Source: Auritidibacter ignavus
GTDB lineage: Bacteria > Actinomycetota > Actinomycetes > Actinomycetales > Micrococcaceae
Direction: 5' to 3'
DNA: 64,000 bases
Assembly (NCBI RefSeq): GCF_003703835.1
Contig: NZ_RDQR01000009.1
Span: 1 to 64,000 of the forward strand
The notes below the pieces were generated by a model. The model ran no database searches. It was not told where the DNA came from and was given only the letters and a program-made list of their open reading frames with translations. Each line of letters opens with the position of its first letter. Position 1 is the first letter of the stretch. Both the position numbers and the translations under genes were made by a program. Shown here in pieces: positions 62,360 through 64,000 of the stretch.

Positions 62360-63384
62360 CGAAACTTCTACCCACCACCTCCGCCGGAAGTCTGCCCAAA
62401 CCCTCCTGGCTGGCCGAACCAGAAAAACTCTGGTCGCCCTGGCAACTGGCAGACGAGGCACTGGCCGAAGGCAAACGCGACGCTCTCTTGCTGGCCCTGG
62501 CCGAGCAACGCGGTGCTGGCATCGATATCGTCAGCGACGGCGAACAGACCCGCCAGCACTTCGTGACCACCTTCATTGAGAACCTCAACGGTGTGGATTT
62601 TGAAAACCGCAAGGTGGTCCACATTCGGGAGCGCTATGACGCCTCGGTGCCGGTCGTTGTCGATGAGGTCACACGCAAAGGACCGGTGTTCGTCCAGGAC
62701 GCCCGGGAGCTACGGGCTCACACCGAGACAACGATCAAATGGGCGCTGCCCGGCCCGATGACCATGGTCGATACGTTGTATGACGACTACTACGGTAGCC
62801 GGGAGAAGCTGGCCTGGAAATTTGCCGAGATCCTGAATGAAGAAGCCAAAGAACTCGCCGAAGCCGGAGTGGATATTATCCAGTTCGATGAGCCGGCCTT
62901 CAACGTGTTCTTTGACGACGTCAAGGCCTGGGGCGTGCAGGCGCTGGAGCGGGCTGCCCAAGGGCTGAGCTGTCAGACCGCCGTGCATGTCTGTTATGGC
63001 TACGGGATTGAGGCCAATACCGAGTGGAAGAAGACACTCGGCGAGGAATGGCGTCAGTATGAGGAGATCTTCCCCCAGATCCAGCAGTCCAGCATTGATA
63101 TTGTCTCGCTGGAAGCTCACAACTCGCACGTGCCGATCGAGCTCATTGAGCTGGTGGGTGGCAAGAAGCTGATGGTGGGGGCGATCGATGTGGCCAGCCA
63201 CACCGTGGAGACCCCCGAAGAGGTCGCTGACACGTTGCGCCAGGCCCTGAAGCACGTGGATGCCGAAAACCTCTGGGCCTCCACCAACTGCGGGATGGCC
63301 CCGTTGCCACGGGATGTGGCCCGAGCCAAGCTCCGTGCCTTGAGCGCTGGGGCCGCGATCCTGCGAGAAGAACTGAGCTCCTAA
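62356..63384 (+). CDS. mesD: MesD, core-MetE-type methionine synthase
   Basis: About 342 residues from ATG 62356, equivalent only to the C-terminal catalytic domain of MetE. LLPTTSAGSLPKPSWLAEPE is the family start. Zinc ligands are seen in TAVHVCYGYG (His and Cys), IVSLEAHNSH (Glu) and WASTNCGMAPLPRDVA (Cys). The folate-binding N-terminal half of MetE is missing, which fits the MesD group that relies on MesX for a different methyl source. The likely terminator stem follows at 63406-63446. Confidence 0.9.
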   Translation: MTKLLPTTSAGSLPKPSWLAEPEKLWSPWQLADEALAEGKRDALLLALAEQRGAGIDIVSDGEQTRQHFVTTFIENLNGVDFENRKVVHIRERYDASVPVVVDEVTRKGPVFVQDARELRAHTETTIKWALPGPMTMVDTLYDDYYGSREKLAWKFAEILNEEAKELAEAGVDIIQFDEPAFNVFFDDVKAWGVQALERAAQGLSCQTAVHVCYGYGIEANTEWKKTLGEEWRQYEEIFPQIQQSSIDIVSLEAHNSHVPIELIELVGGKKLMVGAIDVASHTVETPEEVADTLRQALKHVDAENLWASTNCGMAPLPRDVARAKLRALSAGAAILREELSS

Positions 63385-63405
63385 CCCCATACCGGCAACG
63401 CTGTG

Positions 63406-63446
63406 CACGCGGTGGTCCGGGGTGTAACAACCTCGGCCACCGCGTG
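63406..63446 (+). terminator. Hairpin after mesD
   Basis: CACGCGGTG (63406-63414) pairs with CACCGCGTG (63438-63446), extended inward by CCGGGG/CCTCGG. No T-run follows, so it may be a weak terminator separating mesD from the thiC riboswitch. Confidence 0.5.
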
Positions 63447-63477
63447 TGATGGGCCTGAACTTCGGTAGGATGTGGGT

Positions 63478-63571
63478 GACCTCACGGGCGCTCTGAGCAC
63501 AGAGCTGAGATCGGACCGAGGCTGTCCGAGCACCGTTTGAACCTGTCCGGGTCATGCCGGCGAAGGAAGAA
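63478..63571 (+). ncRNA. TPP riboswitch (THI element)
   Basis: Contains the conserved THI boxes in order: ACGGGCGC, GCTGAGATCGGACC, CCGTTTGAACCTG, and TCCGGGTCATGCCGGCG. These form the pyrimidine- and pyrophosphate-binding arms for thiamine pyrophosphate. It sits directly upstream of thiC with AAGAAGGAG between, so TPP binding probably hides the ribosome-binding site. Confidence 0.93.
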
Positions 63572-63582
63572 GGAGTTCTTGC

Positions 63583-64000
63583 ATGACGCATACCTCACCC
63601 CTGAACTATTCCACCCACAGCGCTGACTACCTCGTTGATGAAGAGCACGGGATTAAGGTCCCGGTCACCCGCATCCGCCAGGATGATTCTCCCAACGGTG
63701 AGCGCAATGAACCGTTCACGGTCTATCGCACCACCGGGCCCGGCTCGGATCCGGTCCGGGGTTTGTCCGGGTTGCGCGAGCAATGGATCTCTGCCCGCGA
63801 CGATGTGGCGACCTACCAGGCCCGCGGCCGGAAGCTGGAAGATGACGGCGCCAAGGCGCTACGTCGTGGGGCGGCCAGCCAAGAGTGGCAGGGCGCCCAA
63901 CGGGCCCCGTTGCGGGCCAGGCCCGGGCGTCGGGTGACCCAGATGCACTACGCCCGCAACGGGCAGATCACCCCGGAAATGCGGTTCGTGGCCCTGCGTG
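63583..64000 (+). CDS. thiC: Phosphomethylpyrimidine synthase ThiC (5' part, runs off the window)
   Basis: The first 139 codons of ThiC, the radical-SAM enzyme making the thiamine pyrimidine. [40 protein letters not shown] and AREQW-type segments are the ThiC_Rad_SAM-associated N-terminal domain, followed by [20 protein letters not shown], a highly conserved ThiC block. The ATG at 63583 has AAGGAGTTCTT upstream. The catalytic core and CxxCxxxxC motif lie beyond the window. Confidence 0.95.
   Translation, partial: MTHTSPLNYSTHSADYLVDEEHGIKVPVTRIRQDDSPNGERNEPFTVYRTTGPGSDPVRGLSGLREQWISARDDVATYQARGRKLEDDGAKALRRGAASQEWQGAQRAPLRARPGRRVTQMHYARNGQITPEMRFVALR

Noticed and set aside
62710..63591. 293-codon open frame antisense to mesD and the TPP riboswitch
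   Set aside because: It overlaps both a zinc-motif-complete MesD gene and a conserved riboswitch.
1..64000. CRISPR array, tRNA or rRNA genes
   Set aside because: No regularly spaced direct repeats, cloverleaf-like sequences or rRNA signatures were noticed. A covariance-model scan could still find a tRNA I overlooked.

Overview
The window looks like chromosomal DNA of a high-GC actinobacterium, probably a Micrococcales member related to Micrococcaceae or Brevibacteriaceae. The evidence is GC-rich coding with many GTG starts, a NAD operon headed by an NrtR-type regulator, an ectoine hydroxylase, actinobacterial ABC-F and ABC-2 proteins, and actinobacterial-style IS elements. I cannot name the genus from sequence alone. 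No tRNA, rRNA or CRISPR array was seen.

Layout. 1-127: end of an ISL3-type IS. 0.5-3.2 kb: divergent acyl-CoA genes (crotonase, acyl-CoA ligase) around a perfect palindrome. 4.3-15.9 kb: housekeeping genes (quinone-reductase-like MDR, pcp, PNPOx-like, cysteine desulfurase-nadC-nadA-nrtR, ectD, acylphosphatase, S9 peptidase, CDF transporter). 16.4-23.1 kb: oligopeptide ABC importer. 24.2-27.4 kb: drug-type ABC exporter and a NarL-type two-component system whose kinase gene is frameshifted. 27.5-33.5 kb: aconitase, NptA-type phosphate transporter, small coiled-coil protein, PstS-like lipoprotein, M19 dipeptidase. 33.6-58 kb: accessory island. 58.5-64 kb: 2-hydroxyacid dehydrogenase, amidase, the oxygen-dependent methionine synthase pair mesX-mesD, then a TPP riboswitch and the start of thiC.

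The main discovery is in the accessory island. An antibiotic-resistance-type ABC-F gene is cut in two exactly at its first Walker B motif: the 5' half is at 37544-38133 and the 3' half at 54689-55814. The 16.55 kb between them is an integrative element. It has a large serine recombinase next to the right end, a MobF relaxase, and end sequences that rebuild a near-perfect inverted-repeat attP around a shared GA dinucleotide. Rejoining the halves gives one intact 571-codon ABC-F frame. The cargo is a complete plantazolicin-type azole-peptide (TOMM/LAP) cluster: ABC exporter, NmrA-like protein, E1-like partner, YcaO cyclodehydratase, SagB-type dehydrogenase, CPBP protease and methyltransferase in one tight operon. 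On the opposite strand lies an easily missed 44-codon precursor gene (45608-45742). Its leader end GEGQHLFEPMAA matches the plantazolicin precursor, and its core RCTTTTIISSSSSCW is a variant of the plantazolicin core. A membrane protein gene and a winged-helix regulator gene follow it.

The ABC-F locus is itself surrounded by older mobile debris: an IS481 element that truncated an exporter gene, a candidate toxin-antitoxin pair, two different serine-resolvase remnants, an IS256 element and a ribbon-helix-helix gene. The island is therefore nested: an integrative element inside a resistance-type gene inside a scarred accessory region.
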